From assembly GCA_023213395.1 (NCBI GenBank), contig CM041465.1:248193741-248257740 (forward strand): a stretch of DNA of 64,000 nucleotides, in the 5' to 3' direction. Shown one piece after another: positions 34,201 through 45,076 of the stretch. The notes beneath the pieces were generated by a model, which worked only from the letters and a program-made list of their open reading frames with translations, made no database searches and was not told where the DNA came from. This DNA is from Cycas panzhihuaensis. Its lineage: Eukaryota; Cycadophyta. Positions within the stretch are counted from its first letter, which is position 1. Every line of letters starts with the position of its first letter. The position numbers and the translations under genes were made by a program.

Positions 34201-34484
34201 CAATCGCGTGCTAAAATTGTCTTTTTGGAGGTAATCCTTTTGGTTCTTTGAATACTTGTTTATATTCATCCAAGATGTATTGGATTTCCATTGGGATTTC
34301 TTGGATTTCTATCTTATGGCATGGCACTATGTATATAGGTGCTTTCTTTTGCATGATTCTTTCCATTATGTGAGATGATACTAATTGTGTTGGTGGATTT
34401 TTATGTCCACGTAGTATGTATTTTATGTCGTTTATACGAAAGCACGACTCTGGTCATGTAATTGGTGACTATATTTCCTAGGGT

Positions 34485-34802
34485 CTACAACCACTGTACA
34501 CCTAGGACTATATCAACACCTCCTATTTGCATTGCAAACATATTGGAGTTCAACGGGTACTCACCAATTTTCAGGTTGATGTTTCTGCAGAATCCTTCGC
34601 AAGGTGCTGTCTTCCTGTTTGTAATTGAGACTTGGAAGGTTTTTAATGGTTCCACCTTTATTCTGAGCTTTTGGACTGTTGGTTTGTTTATAAAATTGTG
34701 GGTACTCCCACTATCTACCAATACCGCTATCGGGGCTCCTTTCAACATCCCTTCAAATCGTAGTGTTTGAGGGGCCATACTTTGACCTGTTATGGCTTGC
34801 AA
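34485..34802 (-). pseudogene. aspartic protease, element F
   Basis: A 105-codon frame holds the retropepsin core: VLVDSGSTHNFI (active site), a hydrophobic core and VDIVLGVQWL at the end. The active site is unaltered. Between it and RT (34201-34484) the frame is broken by stops. Confidence 0.88.
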
Positions 34803-35760
34803 GGATATTTGAACATTCTCTGTATCGATTTCTAGTAATTCATCTAGTTCAGCTTCGGCTTGTTCATTGTTGTCCTATTGATCTGGGGTTGCGTCTTCTT
34901 CTGTCTATTCAGGTATCTCCAGTTCTTCATTATTCAGCATAAATACCTTCTTTCCTGGGCACTAGTGCTCTTGGTTCCATTTCCTCCACATTTGAAACAG
35001 GTACCTTTCTGTATGTGTTCTTGTCGAGTGGAATTTTTTGTTGTATTCTTGATTGTGAGTGAAGCATCTGACTTAACTCTTAATCTATGCTAGTTTATGT
35101 TAGGCAGTGGACCAAAATCCGTTCTTCGCACAAAGGTAGGTCTGGTTTCCTTTAGTTCAGCTTCAACACATCTAGCGTGGTTTATGATCTCTTCTAATGC
35201 TCTGTGTTGTTGTGCTAATACACAGAATCTAATGGGGGCCTTGAGACCATTTATATATGTCTCCCTGAGACATTTCTGGGGAATGTTTGATGTAACCATA
35301 CACTGTAACATCTAAAATTGTTCCATGTATTCACGAACTGATCCTGTCTGCTGCAGTCTTGTTAACTGTGCAAAGTAATTCATGGACCAAGAGTCTTCAT
35401 ATTGATTGATGATGGCTATTCGAAAATTTCTCCATTCCTCTAATTGAGGTCCTTGCTTCTTTTTCCACCAATAGTACCAATTTAAGGCTCGTCCATAGAG
35501 ATGTAAGAAGGTGATGGGCACCATAACTATGCTTGTGTCTGGTTTAATGCAAAATATGTTTCCATTTGGAGTAGCCATGTCCTTATGTCCCGTGTTTTTT
35601 TTTTATCGAATTTTTCTAATGTGATCTTTGTTGGTCCTCCTTGATTTACATTTCTTCGCTGAAAAACAAACCCCTCTTTCAACCTACCTTCGTGGTTCCC
35701 ATGATCTGTGTCTTGATCTAAATCCTATTCTGATTTAGGAGGAACTATCTCTTATTTCTC
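34803..35760 (-). pseudogene. gag with zinc knuckle, element F
   Basis: The capsid part ALNWYYWWKKKQGPQLEEW, then NYFAQLTRLQQTGSVREY (35312-35578), runs on in the same frame past one stop to 35090 with SNIPQKCLRETYINGLK. The knuckle near 34960-35010 reads CFKCGG and, one frame away, KWNQEHQC. This is the CX2C...HxC form typical of gypsy gag, split by a frameshift. Confidence 0.83.
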
Positions 35761-35981
35761 CAATCTTCCGTTATGGTTCTTGATTTGTTGTAAAAGTTCC
35801 TTCATGACAGTTGTCAGGTTTTCTACTACATTCTCTTTTGAGTTGTGGGACCTTGGCATCTTGCTTTGTGGGCTGATCTTTCTAGACCTTAATTCTGTCT
35901 TGGTTCTCTCTGAATTGCTAGGGTGGGAGGGCAGGTCAAAATTTCCTCCTCATGGTAAACAATTTTCTACTTTGGAACGAA

Positions 35982-35993
35982 GCTTTGATACCA
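35982..35993 (-). other. primer-binding site of element F
   Basis: Minus strand TGGTATCAAAGC, eleven of twelve bases of the initiator tRNA-Met site, two bases from the LTR. Confidence 0.85.
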
Positions 35994-35995
35994 CT

Positions 35996-36523
35996 TGTTG
36001 CGATTCCTTTTCTCAAATGAACGAAAAATAGGATAGAGTAGAGTAATCTCACAGAAAAATAGAAGAAGATAGAGGGAGTTCAACAATAATAGAATGAAGT
36101 AGAGCGAATTTCATAGATGGCAGACACTTTCCATATATAAAATGCCAAAATTATATTTCCAAATACTAATCAAATACAAAATACTAGAAATTATAATGCC
36201 AAAATATCACTAAATATAAGTAGAGTTCCAACAGAGTACCTTTACTACCTGCAACAACCACAAGACCCTTCGAGGCGGGGATCCTCCTCAGAATTTGTAG
36301 CCCTAAGGCCAAAAATCCGCAATTACCTTAAGGCTAAAAATAAGGAGGAAATACTTCACAAAATGGATGCTTTGAAATGACCTCAAAGTCCCTATAAATA
36401 GGTGCTCAAACTGGGACATAAAGAAGTCGGCCAGAGCAGGGAGGAATGCACTCAACATAATCATAAGAAGTTGGCCACAGCTAGCACATAGAAGTCGGCC
36501 AGATTCTGAAAGATATCGCTTCA
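35996..36523 (-). repeat. 5' LTR of element F
   Basis: It runs from TGTTGCGATTCC to GATATCGCTTCA, aligned along its length with 30932-31448, with an 11-bp indel (ATCAAATACAA region near 36167). CATAC follows. Confidence 0.93.
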
Positions 36524-37050
36524 CATACTTCAAATGCCAAAGTTTATTATTATCAACATTTGTAGCAGCAAAAGCTTTTACATAATTTCTTGTAATGATA
36601 GGGATAGAGAGCAACCGATAGAGATCATTGTTTTCTATACCCTTGGTGGTTACAACACCTCCTTTTTTCATGTCTAAAATATAATAGAACCCATTCTTAT
36701 CAAAAATAGTTCTTAGCATTTTCTTCCTAAGCTGGGAAACAGAGAGGAGATTTTTGTTTAGTCTTGGAACGAAAAGGATGTTTCCAATTTTTTGGATTGT
36801 TTCTTTTATCTCGACTGCTATCGTTCCAATTCCTTGAATATCACAGTATATTTGTTCTGTAACTCTACTGATTTATTTTGATAGTAAGGTTTCAAGTATT
36901 CGAACCATTCTTTGTGACCTATCATATGTCTGGATGCTCTGGAGTCGATATATCAGACATCTTCATCTTTAAGACTGGCAATGAGTGTGACTATGAATGC
37001 AGTATCCTCTTCATCTTCTTCAAAGTTGTTCAACTTCTTGTTGTAGATTC
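36524..37050 (-). pseudogene. protease and start of integrase, element G
   Basis: The active site reads YIDSRASRHMIG: the conserved Gly is Arg, which should inactivate the enzyme. Downstream blocks are KEWFEYLKPY, FDKNGFYYILDMKKG and LWHLKYV, which breaks off at the CATAC insertion site and resumes as YGHISFD at 30931. Several stops are present. Confidence 0.85.
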
Positions 37051-37530
37051 CTACAGGCTTACTCCCTCTTTGAATGTCAGCTCTCCTTTGAGAACGTTGA
37101 TAGGGAAAATGGCCTCCTTGCCCACTGTGGTAATAAACTTCAAATGCTCTGCAATTGCTAAAAAAGTTCCTAGGTTTTTTGTAGTTGAAGTAGATTGTGG
37201 CATCTGTAAGTGGAATTCATCGTCCTTTGCTCTTATTCTCTTGCCACCTTCCTCCGGATTGACTTCTGGTGTCAAGAGTCCTCCCTCGACCTCTTGAGAC
37301 TAACGATCCTCATCCTCTAGAACCAAGACTAAGCCTGGATAAGAGAGCTTCCTCAATTTCTATTTCATCTTCGTATCTTCTATTCCTTTGTTCCTATCTG
37401 AGAAGAAGTTTCGTTGGGGTTTAAAGGGACATGGTGGCAGTCTGATCATTATTAGTTCCAAATTCGTGTCAGTTTGAAAACTTAGCAAATTTATCCTTGA
37501 GAGGGGATGTGTCAGATGCAGATAATATAA
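37051..37530 (-). pseudogene. gag C-terminal relic, element G
   Basis: Compared with element C, both zinc knuckles are recognisable but lost: the first knuckle has Tyr in place of its cysteines (YFNYKKPRNF), and the second has YYHSGQGGHFPYQR. RNRRYEDEIEIEEALLSRL matches the C gag. Homology fades near 37530-37560, where a + strand copia tail begins. Confidence 0.75.
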
Positions 37531-37974
37531 CAAGGACAATTCCAACCTTCACCAAAGATTTCAAACTATAATCCAAATCCCTACTTTTGCATTAAGGGGT
37601 GATGTTAGAGTAGCAATTTAAGTTAACCACACATGGTTAATACTAAGTGGTGATTAATTAATTTCAAGCCAAAAGGTGCAAATACCAAGAGTTGCAACCA
37701 TTGGTTAATGCGCTATTTCGAGTGTTATATAAACACATAGGTGGTATTTGTAATGTGGGCCAACCATATCAAGGAGGATGTATCAACCAAGATTGCAAGA
37801 AATGTGGTCGACCATTTTTTCTATGTGGGTTTTTTCTTGAAAGGATTTTTTCACATTAAACCTATGTATTGTGTATTGTAATCTTTGACATTTGCTTGCA
37901 TATGTATGGTAAAGATCCTAGTTATTGAAAAATTCATGATTTTATAGTTTCATGTTTCTTCACACTACTAATGA
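37531..37974 (+). repeat. copia tail and LTR-like sequence Q
   Basis: A short + strand tail (TFTKDFKL, stop, SKSLLLH) resembles the end of copia RNase H. It is followed by the purine-rich ATTAAGGGGTGA (37591-37602) and TGTTAGAGTAGC at 37603. A TGTTATATAAACAC promoter-like stretch lies near 37722. This fits a 3' LTR on the + strand. No clear right edge is found before the O relic. Confidence 0.55.
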
Positions 37975-38671
37975 ATGAAGAAATTTAGTGGATGCAACCT
38001 TGTACAAGAAATTAGTTGGCAGCCTATTATGCTTGACTACTACATGACTCGACCTTGTTTTTGCAAGGGGTTTAATCCCTAGATTCATGGAAACACCCAA
38101 GGAATCTCATTGGTAGGCCGCTAAAAGAATTCGAAGATATGTCAAAAGAACAACCAACCTTGGTCTGGAATACTCAGGGAACTAGAAGCTTGAACTTACA
38201 AGCTTCACTAACTTAGATTAAGTAGGAAAATCCAATGATAGAAAGTCTACATTTGGATACTACTTCAGTCTTGGTTCAGGTATCATTTCTTGAAGTAGCA
38301 AAAAACAAAAAACAATAGCCCTATAATCCACTGAAGTTGAATATAAAGTAGTGGTCAACATCACCAGTGAGACCATATGGCTCAAAAAGCTTCTAGAAGA
38401 ACTCAAGGAGACTCGACAACAGTCCACACCGATCTTCCATGACAATCAAAGTGTAATCATATTGACTCAGAATCCAATTTTTCATACAAAATCCAAACAT
38501 ATTGAGGTCCGTTTCCATTTCATTTAAGAAAAGGTTCAAAGCAAGGTAGTAGAGTTGATCTATTGTTCTAGTGAAGAGAAGCTAGCAGACATTTTCACCA
38601 AACTGCTTGAAAAAGATAAATTTCAGTATTTTAGAAGGAAACTTGGGTTGAGGGAAAAAGAGTAAACATTA
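37975..38671 (+). pseudogene. RNase H region relic, element O
   Basis: The + strand reads LVDATLYKKLVGSL, then AAKRIRRYVKRTTNLGLEYSG, NDRKSTFGYYFSLGSGII, STEVEYKVVVNI, FHDNQSVIILTQNPIFH, TKSKHIEVRFHFI and ADIFTKLLEKDKFQYFRRKLG. This is the copia connection and RNase H domain with several stops. The rest of the element upstream is absent. Confidence 0.87.
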
Positions 38672-38680
38672 TAGGGGGGA
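38672..38680 (+). other. polypurine tract of element O
   Basis: TAGGGGGGA directly before the LTR start TGTTAGAAATAATG at 38681. Confidence 0.75.
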
Positions 38681-38880
38681 TGTTAGAAATAATGTTTACT
38701 CTTAGTTGCAATGTTAGAACTTAAAAAGTTGTTATGAGAATTTTGCATATTTGAATTGAAGGAATAAGACTATTCTATTCCATTCAATCTAAGTTGTTTG
38801 AAATTCTTCCACATTCTCTACCAAAATCTATCCTCAAGTAGTAGGTGAGGGAGTCCTTAGAGGTCTATACATGGAAGGTA
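38681..38880 (+). repeat. 3' LTR of element O (right edge approximate)
   Basis: It begins TGTTAGAAATAATGTTTACTC after a purine tract. The right edge is set only by where LINE coding similarity starts, roughly 38880, so length is uncertain. Confidence 0.55.
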
Positions 38881-39843
38881 AGCTTGGTTAGAGACCTCTC
38901 AAAAAATTCTCTCTTTTATTTTTAAAACCCCAAGTGCCTCACAACAAGTTCTTAGATAGGGACCATCAATGTTCAGGCACAATCTCGTTGTTTACAATAG
39001 GTGGGATCTTGATGTCTTCATGAATAATGTGGTTGCATTTAAATGTTTAGTCTAGATTGAGTTTTCTAGGCTCCCCATGTGCTTTGTGGACCTTCATTAA
39101 AGATCTCATGCAACCATAGGGTGAATTATTCCATTAGAGCCTCACAGAGACTTCTACCGTAGGCTCCATATTTGAATATGTGCTCATGTAGACCTTGCTA
39201 ATGAACTACATGACCATATAATTAACAAATAATATGACCATGCCATTAAATAGAAGACCACCTTCCTAAATGCCGTGGATGCTTGCTTTAGGTGCCATTC
39301 TAGGGATTATCATATTTGGGATCACTAGCTTGCCTTCGTTGAATTTGAGCCAATTGCACTAACTAAAACCAAAGTTCAACAGCCAATCATTAAGGATGAG
39401 AATGAGTGGACTAAAGTCCATAATGAAAAACCTCCTAATAAGCCCAATAAGCCCAAGTCTCAGCAAAGGTTTAGTAAGGAGCCAACTAAACCTTTTAATA
39501 AATCCACTCTAGGGCCAACTCAAGACTAGATAGCAAATAGAAAACTGATGGAAAAGCCCCAAGAGCCCACATGCAAGTATCAAAACCCTCTACTAGTGAT
39601 GCCAGAGCTTGTGTCCTCCTTTAAGTTGCCTATACTACAGAAGAGCAAACCCAAGGCAGATAAGTTAAAACCCAAGCCATCTATATGCAAGTATTCTGAT
39701 CCTCAAGTTAAGAGGCGAAAGTTAGGTCGTAATAGTTTTGAAGTGATATCCTCCATCTCAAATGAAGAGCGAGGCATCTTAGAGATTGAAGATGTTAATC
39801 GTGTTATACACAACTAGAATGTGCGAGGTCTTTCATATACGTG
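38881..39843 (+). pseudogene. LINE ORF1 relic and first residues of ORF2
   Basis: ORF1 of plant LINEs is an RNA-binding protein with a DUF4283-type domain and a zinc knuckle. Readable are GPSMFRHNLVVYNRWDLD, IEFSRLPMCFVDLH, a damaged knuckle (CFRCHSRDY... near 39280) and a Lys/Pro-rich tail (DENEWTKVHNEKPPNKP), open at 39548-39817. The TAG at 39815 is followed in the same frame by NVRGLS, the typical start of plant LINE ORF2 (usually WNVRGLS), so the stop probably replaces Trp. The reading breaks off at the H insertion. Confidence 0.78.
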
Positions 39844-42592
39844 TGTTACAAGAGGGAATTTACACCCCCCTCACCCTTAATGTCTAAGACCCTCATAAAT
39901 TAAAAGTAATTTTAAAATTGAAAATGGAAAGGTGAAGTGGTCAAGGTTAAGAAGCTAAAAGAATTATTGCCCAACTTTTAAAGAAAGCATCTCATTAAAG
40001 AGGTTAACTTAACTTTAAGTCATAAAGACCAATCACGAAGGATCATGTAAGAGTTGGTTTCTCATTGATTAATGAAGAGGCTAACTTTTTGAACAGGCTT
40101 CCTCCTCCTCCAAATACTCTTCTACGTAAATGTATAGAGAGTTAAGCAAAGGGATAGACCATTAATGCATGGATATATTGTTGAAGCAAGGATGGAATGG
40201 AGATGGAAGTGTGTTGGCAACACTACACCAACTCTTCTCTATTAATTTATGTTCTACTATCTATCCAACTAATATTATTCTCCAACAATAAGTTCAAGTG
40301 AGGATTACACCATGAAGATATCAATAGTAGTCCATATTCTTCCATAAATAAGGTATGCATATTTAATATTTTGTTATTTTTGTAATTATTGAAGTATTGG
40401 GCTTTCATTCATTATTTTGAAGTGACAAAACATTCTTTATGAACTTCATTAACATTTATTATTCATCATAAATGTTCTCTATGCATTTATAAATGTTTTT
40501 CCATCATTTATTTATCTCAAAAACCCTTGAAAGTTGTCTAAAAATGGGTTTCTTGCAAATTGTCCAAATTTGAACAATTTTAAAGAAGGGCATACAGAGG
40601 TTGTACAATTATATAGAAATTTGTGCAATCAAGCATAGGCTCGTGTATCACAGCCATATGGACTTGTCCAAATTTCAAGTCAATTAGATAAGTAGGGACT
40701 AAGTATACTAGTTTTAGAGAGAGACTTTTTATTTTTAAAAAATTGTATTTTAATCGGGATAGGTAAAAGACTGTTTAATAGGGATTGTACAAACCTACTC
40801 ATGTTAGAATTGTATGGATCTAACATGAAAACATTGTATAATCCTTATTTGAGTTGTCAAACCTAGGATATACTTAAATTTTGAAAATAAAACTTCTTTC
40901 AAAAAATGAAATAATGAATAAGGAATTAATGAAATAGGTAGCCAAGATTATGTATGAAGCATTAATGACATAAAAAACGTTATTCCTAGATTTGCACATG
41001 GCTAGAAGATGCATTGAATATTATAGGCAATCATTTTAAATGACCAAAATTCTTGCTTCCTTTCATATAAAGAATTATTTTAGGTCTAGGGAAATAAATG
41101 AAATGGTGTATGCTATATTTCTAAAATGGCACTTTACTATGGAAAGCATGAAGTCTTTTAATACATTGTTTTGCTCAAAAATCATGTATAAAGAAATGAA
41201 TGAAGGAGCCATCGATAAGGGGAAATATTAGGCAATGATATTGAGTGAACTTGCATTTAGGCATATGTTGGAAAAATGCAAGTAGTTAAATGAATATCTT
41301 ATTTGAAATTTCCCATGATAGTTGGTTTCAAAAGTTGCATAATCAATGGCATGACTAGGATTGCAATTGCTTAGGCAACTAGTACATGTCCACTTTTACA
41401 TTGATATGATAAATGTATCTTCTTGGATGTTAAACATGGAAAAACCCATGAATGAAGTCCCAAAGACAAAATTTAAAACTTCAAATGGAATTTGACTTTA
41501 AAGTGGACTTGTGAGACCCTAACTACTTAATATAGTTTCCTTAGAATTGGCTAAAGAAAATTTTAAGGATCTAAATTGTGCCCCTCAACATGTGTTTCTT
41601 CGAAGAGACATTGAGTGATCGTTCCCTTTAATATGTGTTACTTTGGGAAGACCCATTGAGTGATTGTACCCCTTAGCATGTGTTGCTTCGAGAGGATCCA
41701 TTAGGTGGCTAAATGATCCTGAAAGAATGTGATGAACCTTCTTGTATGTAGTATGAAGGAAGAAATTGAGTAGTTCATGAGCACAGGGATGTTTATGTTC
41801 TCTTTCCCATACATGATGAAGAAGGAGCATAACTTCAGACATTTTTACATCTAAAGGAGTCTTAAACAAAGATAACAAGAATTTGTGAATATAGGGATGC
41901 TTCCAACCTCCCTCTCATATCAAATCGAGAAGAAATAAAACTATAGTCATATGAGTTAAAACCATGATAATGGAATGAAATAAGAATTTTCATTTATGCA
42001 AAACAACCAAAGGATAGGATGCACTATTTCCTTTGAAGTATGTGGTACCAAGAGGAAGACTCCTTAATTAAGTCCAAATGTGTTTGGCACCATTTATAGG
42101 AGGACTATGAAATGCCTATGAGCATAATTGATACATCCTCGAAAATAGTTCCATAAAATATGATAATTAATTAATCACTTATATGAATTGCAATTGAAAT
42201 GAAAAGGTGTCCCCTCACTAAGAGAGTGGCCTCTTCTTTAAGAGAAGAATTGCCCAATATGTCTAGAAGGTAGGATGTGGACAGCCATGGAGCAATAGCT
42301 AATAACAAACATCCTATGTCCAAAATGAGAGTTGGACACCATTTCTATATTTGGTGTGTGGGAACACCATCATGAAAGTGGGTATTGCAAAGGCTTGATG
42401 TGCAGGGCACGTTTCTAGCTTAGGGCTAGAGGCAATGCATATAAGAATGCCCTATGGTGGGTTATAACATTGAATAACTTTTCATCCCAGACCTAAATAA
42501 CAAGTTGTACATTTCCCCATTCAATCAAAATAATCACTATTTTCATTTTTAAATCATTAGTACTATTGTCCAAGAAGGGTGGTCTCATTACA
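39844..42592. mobile_element. unclassified 2.75-kb insertion H in the LINE
   Basis: It interrupts the LINE between NVRGLSYT and the NMQDN residues at 42597. Its ends are TGTTACAAG and CTCATTACA, flanked by ACGTG (39839-39843) and ACATG (42593-42597), a 5-bp duplication with one change. I find no gag, pol or transposase. The first 250 bp recur at 56558. The right end does not obviously repeat the left. TG...CA ends and 5-bp duplication suggest a non-autonomous LTR-type element with diverged LTRs, but this is not proven. Confidence 0.6.
41582..41705. repeat. three degenerate ~56-bp tandem units inside H
   Basis: Each unit has the pattern CATGTGTT-CTTCG-GAG, then CATT(G/A)(A/G)GTG, then TNCCCCTTAA. 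Units start near 41582, 41628 and 41681. Decay between units is about one base in five. Confidence 0.55.
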
Positions 42593-42891
42593 ACATGCAA
42601 GATAACATGGTGAGAAGAGTTCACTATAAAATCAAACAACTAGATATTTTGTGTTTGCAAGAAGTTAAATATATTTGTAACAACCTTGTATTTGCTTTGT
42701 TATGCATTCAACTAGATTGTGTCTTTATTATTACTCCACATTGTGAAGGCAAAGGTGGTGTAACTATTTTGCTCAAAACTAGTTTGGCAGACAAGGTTGT
42801 CCTTTCTTGATCTGAAACAATAGATGTGTTTGGCTTGTGATGTGTGTGGAGAATCCTCTACTTGGAGTAGTTAATGTTTATGCCCCTAATC
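42593..42891 (+). pseudogene. LINE endonuclease relic, N-terminal part
   Basis: This is the apurinic-type endonuclease that nicks target DNA for LINE insertion. It shows KIKQLDILCLQEVK with the metal-binding Glu, then CEGKGGVTILLKTSLADKVV and VNVYAPN. The last residues run into the TAATC target of element D and the domain resumes at 56103. Confidence 0.85.
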
Positions 42892-43369
42892 TGTGAAAAT
42901 GGCTTAATGGCCTTACAATCCCAAGATCTAGAAGCTAGGTTCACTCTAGTTCTAGAAAGTAAATAAGCTAGACAAAAAATGAAACTATAAGATCAAATAT
43001 GAGCAAGATAAAGCATCAAGAGAAAGAGCAAGAAAATGATACCAAAGATGAGGAGTTGGAATTGGTCCAACTTCCAAATGAATAACAGTTTGATTAGCAA
43101 CCGGCAAAGATAACAATACAGCTCCAACTCTCTATATGAACAATGAGGAGAGTTCTCAATATATAGAGTGAAAGGAGAGACCTAAGGCATTGGATGTTTG
43201 ACAAGTGTCAAACATCCAAGGTACATGCCTTGCATGTAGGACATGTGTCCTTTTAAGGCTCTCAAGTGAGCAAAAGTGCATGGGGGTCCATTTGACCCTT
43301 TAGTGACAATGTTGTGTCACTAGAAAAGAATGTGGGTGTGCACTTAACATGTAAACATAAGGTTTAACA
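42892..43369 (-). repeat. 3' LTR of element D, with a 74-bp deletion
   Basis: It runs from TGTGAAAATGG to AAGGTTTAACA. Compared with the other copy it lacks about 74 bases after GTGTGCACTT, a gap bounded by CTT on both sides. The second U3 palindrome is in the missing part. The first hairpin (43192-43217) is intact. Confidence 0.93.
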
Positions 43370-43377
43370 CCCCCCCT
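43370..43377 (-). other. polypurine tract of element D
   Basis: Minus strand AAGGGGGG against the 3' LTR. Confidence 0.8.
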
Positions 43378-44159
43378 TATTGTTTACAATGTTAAGTCGG
43401 GCCCCTAGACCATCTCTAAATTTTACAAATTTTTCTCTACCAAGTGGCTTGGTAAAGATATCTACTGTCTGTTGTTCTGTTGGTCTATATTGAAGGTTGA
43501 TCTCACCACTTTGCACATACTCTCTGATGAAGTGATGATGAACCTCAATATGTTTGGTCCTTCCATGAAAGACAAGATTCTTGGCCAACTTGAGCACACT
43601 TTAATTGTCACAATAAATCTTGGTGGGATGATCCTGCTCAAGTCCAAGCTCCCCAAGAATCCGTCATAGCCAGATAGCTTCACAAGCTGCGCTGACTATA
43701 GCTTTGTGCTCTACTTCGGTGGAAGACAAGGTAACATTGGGTTCCTTCTTGCAACTCCACGAAACAATAGCTGAACCAAGGGTAAAATAGTATCTCGAGG
43801 TAGATCTCCTACTATCCTGACAACCTGCCCAATCAGAATCTGAGAACCCTTCTAGAATGAAGTTCTCATCATGTGCATACTCAAGGCCATGCTGCAATGT
43901 GCCTTTGATGTATTTGAGTATTCGTTTAGCTGCATTCTAATGTTTCTGATTGGGTTGAGACATGTATCGAAAACAAATCCCAACTGCAAATGAAATATTC
44001 GGTCGAGTGTTGGTGAGATAAATGAGGCTACCAATCAACTGCCGGTAAAGAGTGGGATCTGCAGGTTCAACTTCCTCATTAAGAGTAAGCTTTGTTCCGT
44101 TCTCCATGGGTGTAGGCACTGATTTGCAGTCGTGCATCCTGAACCGCTGCAAAATGTCC
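43378..44159 (-). pseudogene. RNase H region relic, element D
   Basis: Blocks in order: PTPMENGTKLTLNEEVEPAD, LIGSLIYLTNTRPNISFAVG, LEGFSDSDWAGCQDSRRSTS with the catalytic Asp, LSSTEVEHKAIV, TKHIEVHHHFIREYVQSGEI and VDIFTKPLGREKFVKFRDGL. Stops lie between them but most stretches are open, so this is one of the younger pol copies. Confidence 0.9.
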
Positions 44160-45076
44160 CAAAAATATTTTGCTTGGGAGATGAAGATATAGCTTGGCTA
44201 TTGCCATACCTCAAAGCCTAAGAAATAATGGAGAAGTCCAAGATCTGTCATCTCAAAACTCCTTTTCAAGTCATCTTAAAGAAGTTGTATCATCTTAGTG
44301 TCATTGCTAGTAATCACTAAGTCATCTACATACAAGACAATGAAAATGGCATGGTTTTTTCCACCTTTGATGTATAAGTTAGGATCTGAAGTAGATTGAT
44401 GAAACCCATGTCTCAAAAAGTAATCATCAATTTTTGAGTACCATGCTCTTGGAACTTGTTTCAAGCCATACAATGCCTTGTTTAGGCAACAAACTAAATG
44501 CTCTTTGCCTTGTACCTTGTAACCGAGAGGTTGCTCCAAGTATACCTTCTCCTGAAGATCACCATTGAGAAAGGCGCTTTTCACATCCATCCGAAAAACT
44601 GGCCATTTGCATTGAGCTACTAAGACCAAGATGAATCTGATGGTATTCATGTTAGCCACTTGTGCAAAAGTCTCCTCGTAGTCTATGCCTTCCTTTTGTT
44701 TGAATCCTTTTGCCACAAGGCGGGCCTTCTGGCGCTTAAGTGTACCATCAGAATGGAATTTAGTCTTGTAGACCCATTTGACACTGATTGCCTGTTTGTG
44801 TTTAGGCAATTCGACCAAATCCCAAGTTCCATTCCTTTCAATAGAATGGATTTCTTCATCCATGGCAACCTTCCAATTTTCATTTTTAGAAGCCTCCTCA
44901 AAGGTGGAAGGCTCATCAGCACATAGCACTTCAGCCATAAGTGCAAAATTGGTCTGCTGCCTGTATTTTGATGGACGTTTTCCTTCAATGATGTGGTCGT
45001 CCTGCACTGTTTGAGTATACCATTTTGGTATCTTTTTAATTGATGTGACTTGAACCTCAAGATCTTCTGGTCTAAG
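44160..45076 (-). pseudogene. reverse transcriptase with long open frame, element D
   Basis: About 267 codons are open from the E insertion to a stop at 44276. The frame starts in the linker (VTSIKKIPKWYTQTVQ). RT blocks follow: VKWVYKTKFHSDGTLKRQ, DYEETFAQVANMNTIR, RMDVKSAFLNGDL, KALYGLKQVPRAWYSKIDDY and the catalytic LYVDDLVITSND. The frame reads on into the LTR of E, but that part is not element D protein. Confidence 0.92.

Larger units (their letters stand above)
30932..36523 (-). mobile_element. complete Ty3/gypsy chromovirus F
   Basis: LTRs of 517 and 528 bp and a perfect CATAC duplication (30927-30931, 36524-36528). Minus-strand order is gag, protease, RT, RNase H, integrase, GPY/F, chromodomain. 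It sits in the integrase zinc-binding region of element G. Gypsy order (integrase last) and the chromodomain place it among plant chromoviruses. A few stops and frameshifts break the polyprotein. Confidence 0.95.
19855..37530 (-). mobile_element. old Ty1/copia element G, split by elements B and F
   Basis: Four pieces read in order on the minus strand. Gag and protease are at 36524-37530, integrase to RNase H at 28345-30931, and the 3' tail with LTR at about 19855-20134. Element B interrupts at GTTTG and element F at CATAC. The protein blocks are closest to element C in this window. The 5' LTR and primer site are missing; at the right the gag relic runs into a + strand copia tail. The left LTR edge is approximate. 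Confidence 0.82.
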
